DNA of 64,000 bases from Neurospora tetraspora (taxonomy: Eukaryota > Ascomycota > Sordariomycetes > Sordariales > Sordariaceae). The position numbers and the translations under genes are program-made. Location: positions 682,001 to 746,000 of the forward strand of contig NW_026944384.1 in NCBI RefSeq assembly GCF_033439725.1, in the 5' to 3' direction. Every line of letters begins with the position of its first letter. Position 1 is the first letter of the stretch. Shown piece by piece: positions 10,934 through 21,998 of the stretch. A model generated the notes under the pieces. It made no database searches and had not been told where the DNA came from. It was given only the letters and a program-made list of their open reading frames with translations.

Positions 10934-11744
10934 ATGAGTGTGTCATTACCGAGACGAATCTTTCGTGCGATTGTCCCGCTTGGCTGGTCCATAAGGTTCT
11001 CCCCATCCCCCAAGAAATTTCTTCCTTCTCCCTTCTCCTTTCATCATCACCTTCTTCAATCTAACCTGCCACAAACAGAAGAGCACACTCAAGACCGAGG
11101 ACGCCGCCAGGATGTGCACCCAGACCGTCCTAACCACCTCCTGCTCAGAGCGGGGAAAACGTCCTTAAACCTCGATACATATCGACCACCAGTATCCCAA
11201 TCGAGACACCCACCACCCAACCACCTCTGCAGCAAATGCGGCTCACCCATGTCCAACACTACCCCCAGTACAGCGGGGGCCGCCTCATTGTTTTCTCATG
11301 CTTCTTCATCGTGTTCTCCTGCTTCTTCGTGAGTAATCTTTTTTCTCGTCATCTCCCAAGTCCTCACCTTTGCCTCATCAGAGGAAGACCTCGCTCCGGT
11401 ACTAACATGAACATGGTTAGATCAAAGCAGGAGAGGACAAGAAGAACATCCAGGCCACCAAGGAGACTCGCCGCCTGGCGTCCACTTCCAGCCTCAGGAC
11501 GTGTGGGCATCCGTCCTCCTGTTGTAAGTTCACACTGCCCTCAGTTTCGTCCTCTCCTCTTCCCTCTCTCCCATTCTGACCTTTCTTTCACGTCAGCAAG
11601 CGCAACGGAGATTCGTACAACATATCGTCGAGTACCAGTACGCGTTCCCCAGAAAAAGCGCCTCCCGGCTGGGGCAGGCCAAACAATTGGCGGTGGCGGG
11701 GGGAGAAGCAATGGCTTGTTGGTGTGGCCGGCGCAATGTCTTGA
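10934..11744 (+). CDS. Predicted three-exon protein of unknown function
   Basis: A continuous frame runs through exons 10934-11328, 11431-11523 and 11597-11744. The introns are canonical: GTGAGT with branch TACTAAC and acceptor AAAGCAG, then GTAAGT with acceptor CACGTCAG. The phases agree, giving 211 codons. The product has a lone CxxC in HLCSKCGSPM, a Ser-rich middle and a Trp/Arg-rich end (GWGRPNNWRWRG). I do not recognise it. The start is uncertain: a second ATG at 11111 in another frame gives MCTQTVLTTSCSERGK, which resembles the start of small fungal Cys-containing proteins. A frameshift in exon 1 is therefore possible and the locus may be decaying. Confidence 0.4.
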
Positions 11745-12136
11745 GTGGCGGTGGCCCTGTCTCTCAACCGGGTCCACGTAGCGGCCGATCTGCTCCTGGA
11801 CAACATTGGCGGTATCAACCGCGGCCCTGATGTCCTGGTCGACTGACTCGAATTTCTTGTCGAACCGACGCAGGACGTCTATCTGTTTCTTGATGGTGAC
11901 AGCCTGGTCATTGAGGGCGAGAACCTCGACCAGTACCCAACGCCATCGGCGTGGTAAGTACCTCACCATGACCAAACACAGGCCTCTTACCACCAAGCCC
12001 CTGGGGACATCCAGCTAACCGTCCAGAAACGGCAGGCCGCCTCATCGTCTGGGCCCAGGAGGGGCCCCTCAACGCTGGTCCCTGGTCCTATACCCAGCCT
12101 CGCCTCGAGACTCTTCTCTCTGCTGGTGTGACCGGG

Positions 12137-12302
12137 GGCCGGCGCATTGTCTTGTTGGTGTGCCCGGCGTATTGTCGTGTTGGTGTGCCCGGCGCATTGT
12201 CGTGTTGGTGTGGCCAGCGCAGTGTCTTGTTGGTGTGGCCGGCGTAGTGTCTTGTTGGTATGGCTGGCGTATTGTCTTGTTGATGTGCCCGGCGCATTGC
12301 CC
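12137..12302 (+). repeat. 25-bp minisatellite
   Basis: About 6.5 imperfect copies of a 25-base unit (core GTTGGTGTGCCCGGCG). A single separate copy lies at about 11716-11741, overlapping the end of the predicted gene, so the array probably grew from that sequence. The unit length is not a multiple of three. Confidence 0.9.
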
Positions 12303-12387
12303 CGGGGGGGGGGGGGCTGGGAGGAGGTGTGTACTTGTACTGTAGTCTCTCTTTCTCTTTCTCTTTCTCTTTCTCTTTCTCTTTCTG
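12303..12387 (+). repeat. Poly-G run and CTTTCT hexamer microsatellite
   Basis: A run of about 13 G (near 12304) is followed about 30 bases later by roughly seven TTTCTC units. Confidence 0.9.
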
Positions 12388-12899
12388 GCAGAGGTGGGAA
12401 GGCAACGACAGAACATGGGCTTGATTCTGTACTGGTAGCGGAAGAGGAGAAACGGAAACCAGAGCAGTCTAGAAGACTGAAAGAAGTGCCGGTGAATGGG
12501 AAGCCCAGTGAATGGATGCCAAAGGCATGTAGATAGCAAATCTTTTACCCTTCACTTCTCACTCGCCGTGATCATTGTGTCCATTGCGCGATGCCGAACA
12601 CTTCACGACATGTGCCCGAGAATGAGCTTTCCATTCATTCACTACCACGCCAGCTTTGAACTCAGGAAGCGCCACCTCCACCATGGCACCAAGCAGAAAA
12701 CTCAGGCAGCTCTTCGCGATTATGCAGTATGCTCACAGAATGGACGACATCAATAACTGCTCTAAACATGACAATGTTCCGGCCTTCAACGTGTACCCAA
12801 GTCACTCGACATGGAAGATAGCATCACCTGTGCTCTCAACACGAGAGCCATCACGAAAATTCAGTGGCCAAAAGGCCCAGTTCACAATGCAACACGTTT

Positions 12900-14600
12900 A
12901 AGCGGATCATTTCTTGTGGGTCACTTCCGACTGGCATAACACTCGAGGACACTTCGTTACACGTTGAGAATGAGACCAGAACTACTCCTCAACATGTAGC
13001 TCTGATGGATGACTTCCTCGATCACGGCGCCCGGTCTCCTCCTGGGAAGATCTCACAGCGTGGCAGTTACGGATGCCACAAGGTCTCCTGCTTTCCAAAA
13101 TCGAGCTTCGAACTCCGATGAATGATGCAGTCTGCCGCTCCCATGACTCAAAGTCTGTCGATCGCAAGACTCTGCTGAGTGCCTTGAGTTCCTTCCACGA
13201 AAGGTTTTCCCGCCAGGAGCTCAAGTCTTGGGGACAGTCATGCCCTCAAAGGTAGAAGGAACTCTTGACGCTGCTTCCAGTCTCTTCCATTAAGTGACGG
13301 TCACCCGCTACCGCATGACGAGCACCTCTTTGGCTACCTCTAGCCGTCTAGCGGCAACACGCCATATCTCTCTAACGGCGGCAGTCACGAGAAGAGATTT
13401 CCCTGAGTGGCACGCGGAACAAGCCGACAGTCCCCGCCTCATTGAGGGCAATGACTGATGAAGGAGTGTCAGAGGGCAGGAACGCCTTCCTCTCTGCAGC
13501 TCAACGGTGGCAGCCTCGAGACCTGATGGGGCCCACATGGGTCTGGTCCCCAAGTGTGATCGAAGAGCTCGGCCATCCTCGGAAGTGCGCCTTCCCACCT
13601 TGTGGGCTTTGGAGAAGCAGGAGGAAAACTTGCGAGATTGCGGCCAGCTCCCATCAGTCCCATGATCGACGATCGCGGGAGGAAATCCATACGTTCGGCA
13701 GTCACCCCTGATGACAAAAGGACAACAGGACAACAAGCTTGTTGCGGTGGTGTTAACCTTTGGACCAACTGAGCATTGGACACTGCTCGGTGTTTTCACT
13801 TGTCTATGCGATGGAAACTCATAGTCCATGTCTCCTTTCTCGGAGTCCTAAGGGGCCGGACACCAACGGCACCTCCAGTGAGGGAGCAGTGTGAGAGACT
13901 GGACTGCTACCAGCGGTATGCTCACAGAAGAAGAAAGAAGGAGCTCTGAATGATGCCTGCCATCTTGTGTAGCTGATTACCTCTAGCCAGCACCTTGAGG
14001 GCCACCTTGTGTCCCAGCACACGATCCACAACCTGCTCCTAGAGGCGCGCCTTCCCGTCTGAGGAAGAACCGGAGCAGAACTTGCGAGATTGCGGCCAGT
14101 TCCAGACTAGAGGTATCAGTCCCATGATCGAGGTCGTGGAGGAATCTGAACGTTCGGCAGCCGCGTCTGAAAACAACAGGACAACGGGACTCATTGCCGT
14201 GTGGCCACCGCTACTAGACGACGAGCAATCTTGGACACTGTACAATGTTTTCACTCGTCTATGCAATGGAAACTCATGCTTTCCTCCTCAGGAATCCGGA
14301 CAGGCCAGAATATTGACAGCTCCGGCAGCGTGGGAAGCACTTCGGCTACTAACGGGACACTCCCAGAAAGAAAAGGAGCTCTAGAAGCTGCTTGTCACCT
14401 TGTGCCGCAGGTTGGCTAGCACCTGCGTTGCGGGTCACCAGCACCCACCACCCACGATTCTCAACCTGTTCCTAGGGGCGTACCTTCCACTTACTGCTAG
14501 TTGGAAGAACCGGAGCCAAGGTTCCAGGCTGCGAGATCGCTTCAAGTCCTTGGAGAGAGGTGCCTAGCCTGTGTGGCGGGAGGAACGCTGAACTCTGACA
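12900..14600. repeat. Diverged tandem repeat of about 0.4-0.5 kb
   Basis: Matching blocks recur at about 13560-13850, 14045-14290 and, partly, 14490-14560. Shared words include ACTTGCGAGATTGCGGCCAG, CAGTCCCATGATCGA, ACGTTCGGCAG, TGTTTTCACT(T/C)GTCTATGC and AATGGAAACTCAT. The joints carry TACCTCTAGCC. I found no coding frame shared by the copies. The flanks (12.4-12.9 kb) hold nothing recognisable. Confidence 0.7.
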
Positions 14601-15364
14601 GTCTAGACTGCTTCCATGATTGCAGGACCGCTTTTTGGGAACGCGACTTCCGTCTCATCTCGAGAGATGTCCAAGTGACAGCCCACAGTGTCTCAAGTCT
14701 CTAACACGAACTTCTTCCTGCATTGTGAAAAAATTCTGAGCGCCGAACCAGTTGACGAGTTCCTCTTCCGAGCCCTCTCCTCACATTCTCGTTCGTACTC
14801 CAATTCTTCCTTCATCTACAACCTTCTCGGCGTCTACCTCTTCATCGATATTGTCCTTGCAACCAGAGGTTTTGTACCTTGGAGAACGCAGCTACCAAGA
14901 AGTAAATCGCGTCACCACTGCCCGCGGCCCGCGGCCCGCCTTCGAGTCAGTCCCCCATTCCAAGTCCTGCCCAAACACGTCGAGGTATCTACCTCTACGC
15001 CTCTAGCTTGCGGCTTCTAACGTAGGGAATAACAGACTCAATATGAGACGAGCAAGAGGAAGGTTGTCAAGACGACAGCACCATAGCTTGTGCGTGGAGT
15101 GGTAAGTGACTTTCTTCATATCGGCAGCGGCCTTATCTTCCCTGAGTTGTCCGTTACCCTCGGCACAAGTTCCCAAGGGGGTGGCAGCATACCTCTTGTC
15201 AAACAATAGAGACACTGGCACCACGCAGTGGATCAGCCCGTGAACCACCCCCTCCACCAGACACACACACGCACATACACACACACGCGAGCACACACGC
15301 GCTCGCATATCATCAAAATTATCACTAGCAAAAAGCAACTCACTTACACTTCCATCAATGCAGT

Positions 15365-15762
15365 GACGAACCCCGCACCCCGCCCAAATCCCTCGGCCAG
15401 ACCCTCACTGGCGAGCAGGAAGAGGAGCTGCAGAGATCCATACGGCTGCTGGAAAACAAGATGGTGGAGGAAGAAGCGGCCAAGGCCGCCCAGGCCAGTG
15501 CCAGTGGAAGTGGCAGCAACGATGCAGCCAATAATGCTGCGGGAACGTGGATTGACGATATGGGTGTGGACTAAGGGCGTTCAAGGAGATGCAGGAACAT
15601 GCCGAGATGTTGCAGAACGAGGCCAAACGTGGTTTTCTTGTTGCTTTCAAAAGGATGGTGGACGGAATCGAGTTCCATGCCTACAAGTACGACGAGGCAC
15701 AGGGATGGTTTTGGGAAATGCCCAAGTACAGGCCTCAAAGAACTACCGACAGGAATAATTGA
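15365..15762 (+). pseudogene. Broken gene fragment of unknown family
   Basis: Two coding-like stretches abut in different frames. The first (15365-15574) reads DEPRTPPKSLGQTLTGEQEE and ends GTWIDDMGVD-stop. The second (15577-15762) reads AFKEMQEHAEMLQNEAKRG, then DGIEFHAYKYDEAQGWFW, and ends DRNN-stop. A plausible acceptor (AATGCAG) precedes the first. A single frame disruption separates them, so this looks like one C-terminal region with a coil-forming Glu/Gln-rich part. I do not recognise the family. The hAT-like element that follows inserted exactly at the final stop codon. Confidence 0.5.
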
Positions 15763-16502
15763 GGGGAAACCCTCCCCGCACCCTGTTGAATCCTAAACGT
15801 ACCCTCTATTTTCCCCTGACAGCTGTCATATAATACTGGCCGTTTTTGCTGGTAATTTCGAGTTTTCTAATATCCCAGACATGCCGCTGAAAATCTTAAG
15901 TCCACGAGACAGCTATATCCTTCCCTATCTTCCCAAAACAAACATTCTAGCGATTCTTTTCATAGTATTAAGACATCTAGTAATACTTTTCATAGTGTTA
16001 AGGCTATCTAACTAAACAGGGCGCTACTCGCTAAACTCAAAATCGCTACTCAGGGACGAAAGTTCAGAAAATATTTCGATAGGCGCTCCAGCCTCCTCTC
16101 CTCTCGCCTCCTCTCCTCTCGCCTCCTCTCTTACCATATACTCTCGAACCCTCTCCTCCCAATATCTACCTAACTCTTCATCCTCCTCCTCGTCGTCGTC
16201 GTCAGCTACCTCGATACAGCTACGTACTACTTCACTCTAGACACGGGCGTCTCTGGCATCTATCTCCTCGATACTGATGCGTGCAAATGGGTGGTGTGAA
16301 AGGGGTGCAAATGGCCGTGTGAAATTGAGCGAAAAAAACGACCAAATTAGAAAGATGTTAGTATGCATTGAAAATACGAAATTTAGCGGGTAAAAACGGG
16401 ATTTTCGATATCAGGTGTCATCCAGCTACAGTCCCACTTTTCTGGGTGGGACAGGGTACGTCTAGGAATAGGGTGGGTGCGGGGAGGGTTTCCCTAATTG
16501 AG
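15756..16502. mobile_element. 731-bp non-autonomous hAT-like element with 8-bp target duplications
   Basis: The element proper is 15764-16494. It is bounded by the perfect 20-base terminal inverted repeat GGGAAACCCTCCCCGCACCC and flanked by identical octamers TAATTGAG (15756-15763 and 16495-16502). Eight-base duplications point to the hAT superfamily. Inside, the minus strand keeps a decayed C-terminal ORF with ARISIEEIDARDARV and GRYWEERVREYMVREEARGE, interrupted by a stop. It is an internally deleted copy of a longer element. Confidence 0.8.
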
Positions 16503-16602
16503 TGAGTCCGGAAGCAATTGTCATGTTTTACGTGGGAAGGGAAAAGAGTGTTGAGCAAGATGGTTTGTCGATCCACACATGGATTACTCGCGTCTTACAT
16601 GT

Positions 16603-16740
16603 ACATATATCGAGGGATTCCCCCACCCTCTCTTTCGTCCTCTTTCTTCTCTTCTTCTTCTTCAATCAACAAGTTCACCACCACCTTCTTGTGCCCTCGT
16701 GTTCACATCCACTCCGTTCACTTCGACAAAGAGGCCATGG
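16603..16740 (+). promoter_or_regulatory. Duplicated TATA/5'-leader segment
   Basis: Starting at the TATA-like ATATATCGAGGG, this segment matches the minus strand of 57965-58092. Shared words are ATATATCGAGGG, AATCAACAAGTTCA and CACTCCGTTCACTT. Each copy has a TATA box followed by a pyrimidine-rich leader, so a promoter-proximal region was duplicated. No convincing gene follows this copy. Confidence 0.5.
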
Positions 16741-16893
16741 GAACGAGACTATATGCCTTTGAAGATCCGTAAAAAGGGTCCATTGTGCCGTCTTCGTTGA
16801 TCTGGAGGCTTGAAGTGCTCCTTGGACAAAGTCGTCAAAGACTGCAGTGCTGACTGGCGAGGGAACGCGAGCGGGAGTAGCTGGTTGCGAAAT

Positions 16894-17037
16894 CTAGGCC
16901 CTGATATCTTGGTCGGGATCGATGCCTCTCAGCTCCAGCTCTTGCCTTCGCTTCTGTTCGCGCTCCTCCTTGCTTGGTGCAGTTTCGTTTCCGGGAATGC
17001 CTTCCTCCTCGCAAGATTTATGCATGTCAGCCTCCAT
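16894..17037 (-). pseudogene. Short acidic C-terminal protein fragment
   Basis: A 47-codon ORF reads MEADMHKSCEEEGIPGN, then APSKEEREQKRRQELELRGI, and ends at TAG. The frame stays open upstream to a possible acceptor (CATAG near 17070), so it may be a last exon. It is charged and helix-prone. The family is not recognised. Confidence 0.35.
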
Positions 17038-17308
17038 ACTTCCATCCGACGTGACGGATACCTATGCTACGAGAATCCAGCCAGACATTGTGAACATCGA
17101 GGTTGTCATCGACAGGACCGAGGATGGATTCATCACAGGCACATTGCCTCCATGCCCATCTTCCACTCATCATGACCAATGATTCATGTGTTGTGTCCAT
17201 GTGAACTCCATCCAGTCTGCCCAAGCCAAAAGGAATCAAAAAGGCAGCACAACAGAAGCAAAAAATGCCAAAAAGATGATGTTGTCCCAGAGGGAACATC
17301 GGGAATTG

Positions 17309-17381
17309 AGCCCGACGTGGGGGTCGAACCCACAACCTTGAGATTAAGAGTCTCACGCTCTACCGATTGAGCTAGCCGGGC
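17309..17381 (-). tRNA. tRNA-Lys (CTT)
   Basis: A complete cloverleaf on the minus strand. The acceptor stem GCCCGGC pairs with GTCGGGC (one G-U). The D arm is GCTCAATCGGTAGAGC, the anticodon loop contains CTCTTAA with anticodon CTT, and the T arm is GTGGGTTCGACCCCCAC. No intron is seen. It is followed by the discriminator base at 17309. No degeneration is seen. Confidence 0.95.
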
Positions 17382-17953
17382 AGCTGCAAGCTGCCTTGAT
17401 TGTTGAAGGGAAGAGCCAGGAGTTTCGTATAAAAGTGCGTGAATTAGTTGGTGGCGAAGTTGAAAGGTTTTGTGGATGTGGATGTTTGGTGGAAGTTTGA
17501 TGCCGGGCGGTCCCATGTTGTGATGGTGGATCGGGTGGGGACGATTCAGGGTGGTTCAGGGGTTGGGGCGGAAAGGAGGACGGGGGAGGGGAGGGTTAGG
17601 GTCAAAGGATGAAGGGGGCGGGATGGGAGATGGGGAGGACACTCTGCGATTTCACGAGGGGAATGCGTCAAGTTGAGGTATAATGAGCCCGGGAGGATGT
17701 TTTCAGGTCTGAGCTCTGCGAGATATGGTGATTATGTGCTTAAATCGTTATCGGAGACATGCATCCAAAGATGCCTCTCCTTCCATCATTCTTCATGCCA
17801 TACATAAGTCATATCATGTTTTGTCCAAAGCCCTTTCTCCCCCTCCCAAGAACTTCCTCCCTTCATATGTACAACACCCGTATTATATCCTCCAACCTTC
17901 CTCCAGTCCTTTCCCCACTGAGCAAGCCTCTCCTTAATACCAGCCCAGGAGCT
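17382..17953. other. Intergenic, no gene seen
   Basis: Nothing recognisable lies between the tRNA and the 3' end of the BYS1-type gene. The segment just downstream of the tRNA is GC-rich. Confidence 0.5.
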
Positions 17954-18448
17954 CTAAGCAGCACACAAATCCAACACCACAGCCCCCGCACTCCCACAAA
18001 CCTTGGTCTGACTTCCCGCCATCTGCGTCCCATTCGCCCACTCAATAGCCCCACAGCTTCCGGTCCCCTTACCCTGCAACACGACCTTATGTCCCGCAAA
18101 CGCGTCCCCAAAGACACTCGACAAGTCATACCAGATGTTGTCCCCGTCAAGCGAATACGCAAAGATCAGCTCCGGAGCGCCCGTGTACAGGCCGTCGGCC
18201 GTGGTGGTGATCTTCAAAGCTTTGCCGCCCGTTACGGGGTCCTTGACGAACGCCTCGGCGTAGGAGCCGCTGCCCGCGGCGAGGGTGACGGGCGACGAGA
18301 CGGAGGAGCCCACGGACCAGAGGGTCACGGGGAAGGTGCACTTGTTGTTGACGATGGCGGAGCCGACGGTGGTGGCCCTGGTGGGGAGGACGGCGCTGAG
18401 GGCCGGGACGGCCGCGGTGGCGAGGGTGAGGAGGGTGGTGAGTTGCAT
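17954..18448 (-). CDS. BYS1-family (thaumatin-like fold) secreted protein
   Basis: An intronless ORF of 164 residues. It begins MQLTTLLTLATAAVPALSAV, a clear secretion signal, followed by a short basic pro-like segment. The mature part contains VNNKCTFPVTLWSVGSSVS, LAAGSGSYAEAF, LKITTTADGLYTG, ELIFAYSLDGDNIWYDLSSV, and C-terminal cysteines in SCGAIEWANGT, KVCGSAGA and LDLCAA. This is the pattern of the BYS1 (Blastomyces yeast-phase) family of small extracellular antigens. The biochemical function is unknown. A TATA box lies 165-172 bases upstream of the ATG. The frame and length are intact. Confidence 0.85.
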   Translation of the reverse strand: MQLTTLLTLATAAVPALSAVLPTRATTVGSAIVNNKCTFPVTLWSVGSSVSSPVTLAAGSGSYAEAFVKDPVTGGKALKITTTADGLYTGAPELIFAYSLDGDNIWYDLSSVFGDAFAGHKVVLQGKGTGSCGAIEWANGTQMAGSQTKVCGSAGAVVLDLCAA

Positions 18449-18612
18449 TTTTGGTTGGGTTTTTGGGGCGGTTTGGGTGGTTTGGGTGGTTTGGTTTGTC
18501 GGTGACGGTGAGGAGTAGTCTTTGGGTTGAGTCTTTGAGGTTGAGACTTGTCTTGTTCGGTTTGCTGATGAGAAGAGGAGGAAGATGAGATGACAAGAGG
18601 AGCTTGAGGCTC

Positions 18613-18620
18613 TTATATAC
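18613..18620 (-). promoter_or_regulatory. TATA box of the BYS1-type gene
   Basis: GTATATAA on the minus strand is followed by a CT-rich leader and the ATG at 18448. The spacing suits a 5' leader of about 130 bases. Confidence 0.65.
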
Positions 18621-18639
18621 ACCGAAGACCCTAGCTCTG

Positions 18640-21600
18640 AACCGATGTCATCGTCTTGGCTGACAACAACGTTCCCACCGCACCGCATCAGATCGAACAC
18701 GGGAAGATGGTTACATCCTATCCAGTCTTGCCTCGAAATAGCATCCATCTCGTTAAGATGGATGTCAGATGGTGGAGGCGGAGTAGGTGTGGGCGGTGAG
18801 ATACCAAGTCCCAACACGAGGTCGACAAGGTAAGACCCGCAATTCACCGACGTGTTACACTGCAGACAGGCTGGGCTTCACAATTGCAAACTTTCTCCTT
18901 CTCGATCTCTCGTATAGTCGTGCTATACCTGCTATGTCAGCCAAGGACCCCAAGGCCTCCAAGACTGAAGATCTTTGCCTTGCAAAAGCGTTAATCCAGC
19001 TCTCGGCAGCGCGGAAGTGCGGTTCGTTCCAGTCTTTGATAGTTCAATGGTCCACTGATCCGTAGAGGTACTTGGGTCGGATATGCAGTCGAAAGTTGTC
19101 GAAGTCTTGGACTCTTGGACTTGGGGAACATCACGCCGGAAGCTCCTCTACCTCTAGCTCTCAATATCCGCGAGACCAGAAAGACCCGAGCAAGAAAACA
19201 CCATATTACCTTCAATCAACTCCAATACCACCCTAATCTAATACCAGGCCCCCAACAACAATACGACAGCAACAATACGACAATTGGATAGTTCGAATAT
19301 CGAGAACCGACCTCTCGTGGTCGTCACCGCATATGATATCATTTGTTGGTTCGCCAAGCGAAAGCCAAGCCCTGGAGCCGCAGTCTCACCGTTCCCGTCG
19401 CTTCCGCAGCCAGCGATCTCCTGCGCCTCCATCTGCTGACATCCACTTGACATCCACTAACATCGTATTCGAAAGGGCCCGAAAATGCGGGGAACAGAGA
19501 GGGTGGGTGGCATCGTGAACCTTTTGCTGCCATTGATGGCTGCCCTGCCTGTAGGGCGGGCATGTAGGGTGCCGGATCGTATGGCGGGGTTGTATTACAG
19601 GGCTTGTGAGCGTCGGTGTGCATCATCGAAATATCGACTGTTCGTGATCGGTTTTTGTGGAGCTTCTCATGGCAGACGAGAAGAGTTGTGTACTTGCTTC
19701 CTTTTCCTTCCGGTTACTGGCTTCCACCAAAGAAAGAAACGAGACATTCGAAGACAATGAATCGAATGTTCGGCAACACCTTTCCGGGCCAAGACATGGC
19801 TGACTTCAATGATACCAGATGCCTATCTCATCCGGTTACACACGGGTATAAGCTTGTAGTGAGGCGAAACCAATCGCTTCGATTCACGATTCTGTGATAC
19901 CGCGAAGGGCTTACAAGCTAGCTGCCTTCAAGTCGCACCGTCGAGCATCGCCAACCGATATGTATCTGACAGTTCGGCCCCTAGAACTAGCCCCCAACGC
20001 AGACATCGCATAGGAGGATCTCATGACCACGAAGTTCGCAATTCTCGCTATCGAAGCGATGAAGAGCTCCAGGCTTCCATATTGCCATAAAGTAGATTAC
20101 TCCCGTCCTCGTATATGCAGGCGTCGATTGTTGTTGTTGGGGTTGAGGCGTGGCTCACGAGAGTTATGTAAAAGGTCGCGATGTAACCTTCTCCAACTCC
20201 ACGGGACTCGGCGGGAGCGAGACCATGACCCTGACGTCAATCGGTTGGTGGAACCACTGATGCGCTGGGGCGAGCGCCGATAAGAGCCGCATGCATGCTT
20301 TTTGTCGATTGATTCCATGCTCTGGATTTTCCGAGGGTGGACTGATGGAAATAAAGGCAAGCAGAGCGCGCCTTTTTATTTGGCATTGCTTGCTGCATCG
20401 AAGAAATGATGTTTGGATTGATCAATCGACCTGCCTGACCTTGGGTGTTGGTCAGACTTCGCGATGTTGGTCAGTTGGTCAACTTCGCCAGCGGTTGGTC
20501 ACTTGGCGGCGCCGTTGGCGACGACGAATTGCGGAAGTGCAGGGTAAGTGACGATTTTTGAGCAAACCGAGCAAAACCGCCGTTCGCGCCGTCGAGCGGT
20601 GGTGGTGGTGGCCCCTTGTCCCGGCGGTGTTGGCGCCAAGAGCCACCAAGAATCTGGGGCTTGGCGGACCGTCATCGCCCCATGGCCTCCATCCAGTCAG
20701 TCCTCGAGTCTTCTAGCCACCACGTCCGATAGCCTAGATGAAAAGAAAAAATTTGAAATGAAGAAGGGGAATGGGGAGAAGATCATGGTTAGTCCATAGA
20801 ATGAGTGTCTGCATAAAAGCGGGAATAGAAACGCCACGATGGAAGTGCAAGCAAAGGCATGGACGGTGACGGTGCCCAACCACTGACCGATCAACAAAAG
20901 AGAGCACCCCGGGCTCGGAGAATGCAAGGTCCCTTTATGAGCACCACAAGCTCAAAACACCATCTGCCATATCTGCCAGGGCTCACGGACTCACCCACTC
21001 ATGGCAAAGTGGAAAGGGAAGGACAAAGCATAGATAAGGGACAAACAGGTTGAAGTCTGGTCCTGCCTCACCGTTCAACGACAACAGCCGGACAGCGTGA
21101 TGGCTTCAAGCAGCCCAACGAAAAGCGGGAACGAAGGCGAGCAAAGGCATTGAGACCGCACAGAAGATCACCGAAAGAAGATTGCGAACGGATGCTAGAG
21201 GTAGAGAGGTAGGAGTTAAGAATCGAGCACCACGGGTAAAACCAGCGGGGCCCGGAAGCAGCCTCGACTGCCCGGTGTTGTGCAGAAAGATGGATGGCCC
21301 AGTGCATGAAACATAAAGGGTGCATGGATTGTCTGTCCTCTCCGGCTGGAACGATGGGGATGCGAAAACATGGTGATGGCTTCATGGTCCCTTCTGGCTG
21401 GAGTCGATATGAGATGGCTTGGTGGGCGTTCGATGTAGTAGGCTGCCGGCAACTCGTTGAGAGATGGAGAAACGACACCATCACACGATGTTGCTATCGC
21501 CCATGCATCACGCAACAGAAAGACACAGAAGAGGGCACGCTTTAGCCAGGACTACAAACAGCATCATGGAAGCAGAAGACAAGGCAATGTATCCAAAAGT

Positions 21601-21998
21601 GTACGACAACTGTCGTTGTTGATATGAAAAAGGTATCCTAGAATGATCAATGGCAGCAGCCAGTCCGTCAGGTCGACCATGACTGCTGCGCCGAGAAAAA
21701 ACAAACCCCCCTTTTGTAAAAACTGAAGAAAAAAATCTAAACGTTGTTTCCCAGGTATCGATAATCCTTCCAATTCCCGATTGGAAACAAAAAAGGTGCG
21801 CCGTTGAAAGGGACAACCAAACTCATTAAACTTCCCAACATATGCAAATGGCTTCTTATGCTCAGGAGTGGTACCATAAGACATCAATTTATTACACACG
21901 AAAACCTAACCAACACACTAGACTTCCACCCATATACATGCTTTCCCTATCTCCTGGGTATACAACAACCAACGGACTCCCTTCGCTCGCTGACTCGC
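18640..21998. other. Long intergenic region without a supported gene
   Basis: Only short overlapping ORFs occur. TAGAGGTA copies lie near 19063, 19147 and 21195. The right end (21550-21998) is probably the 3' untranslated region of the glucanosyltransferase gene. Confidence 0.45.
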
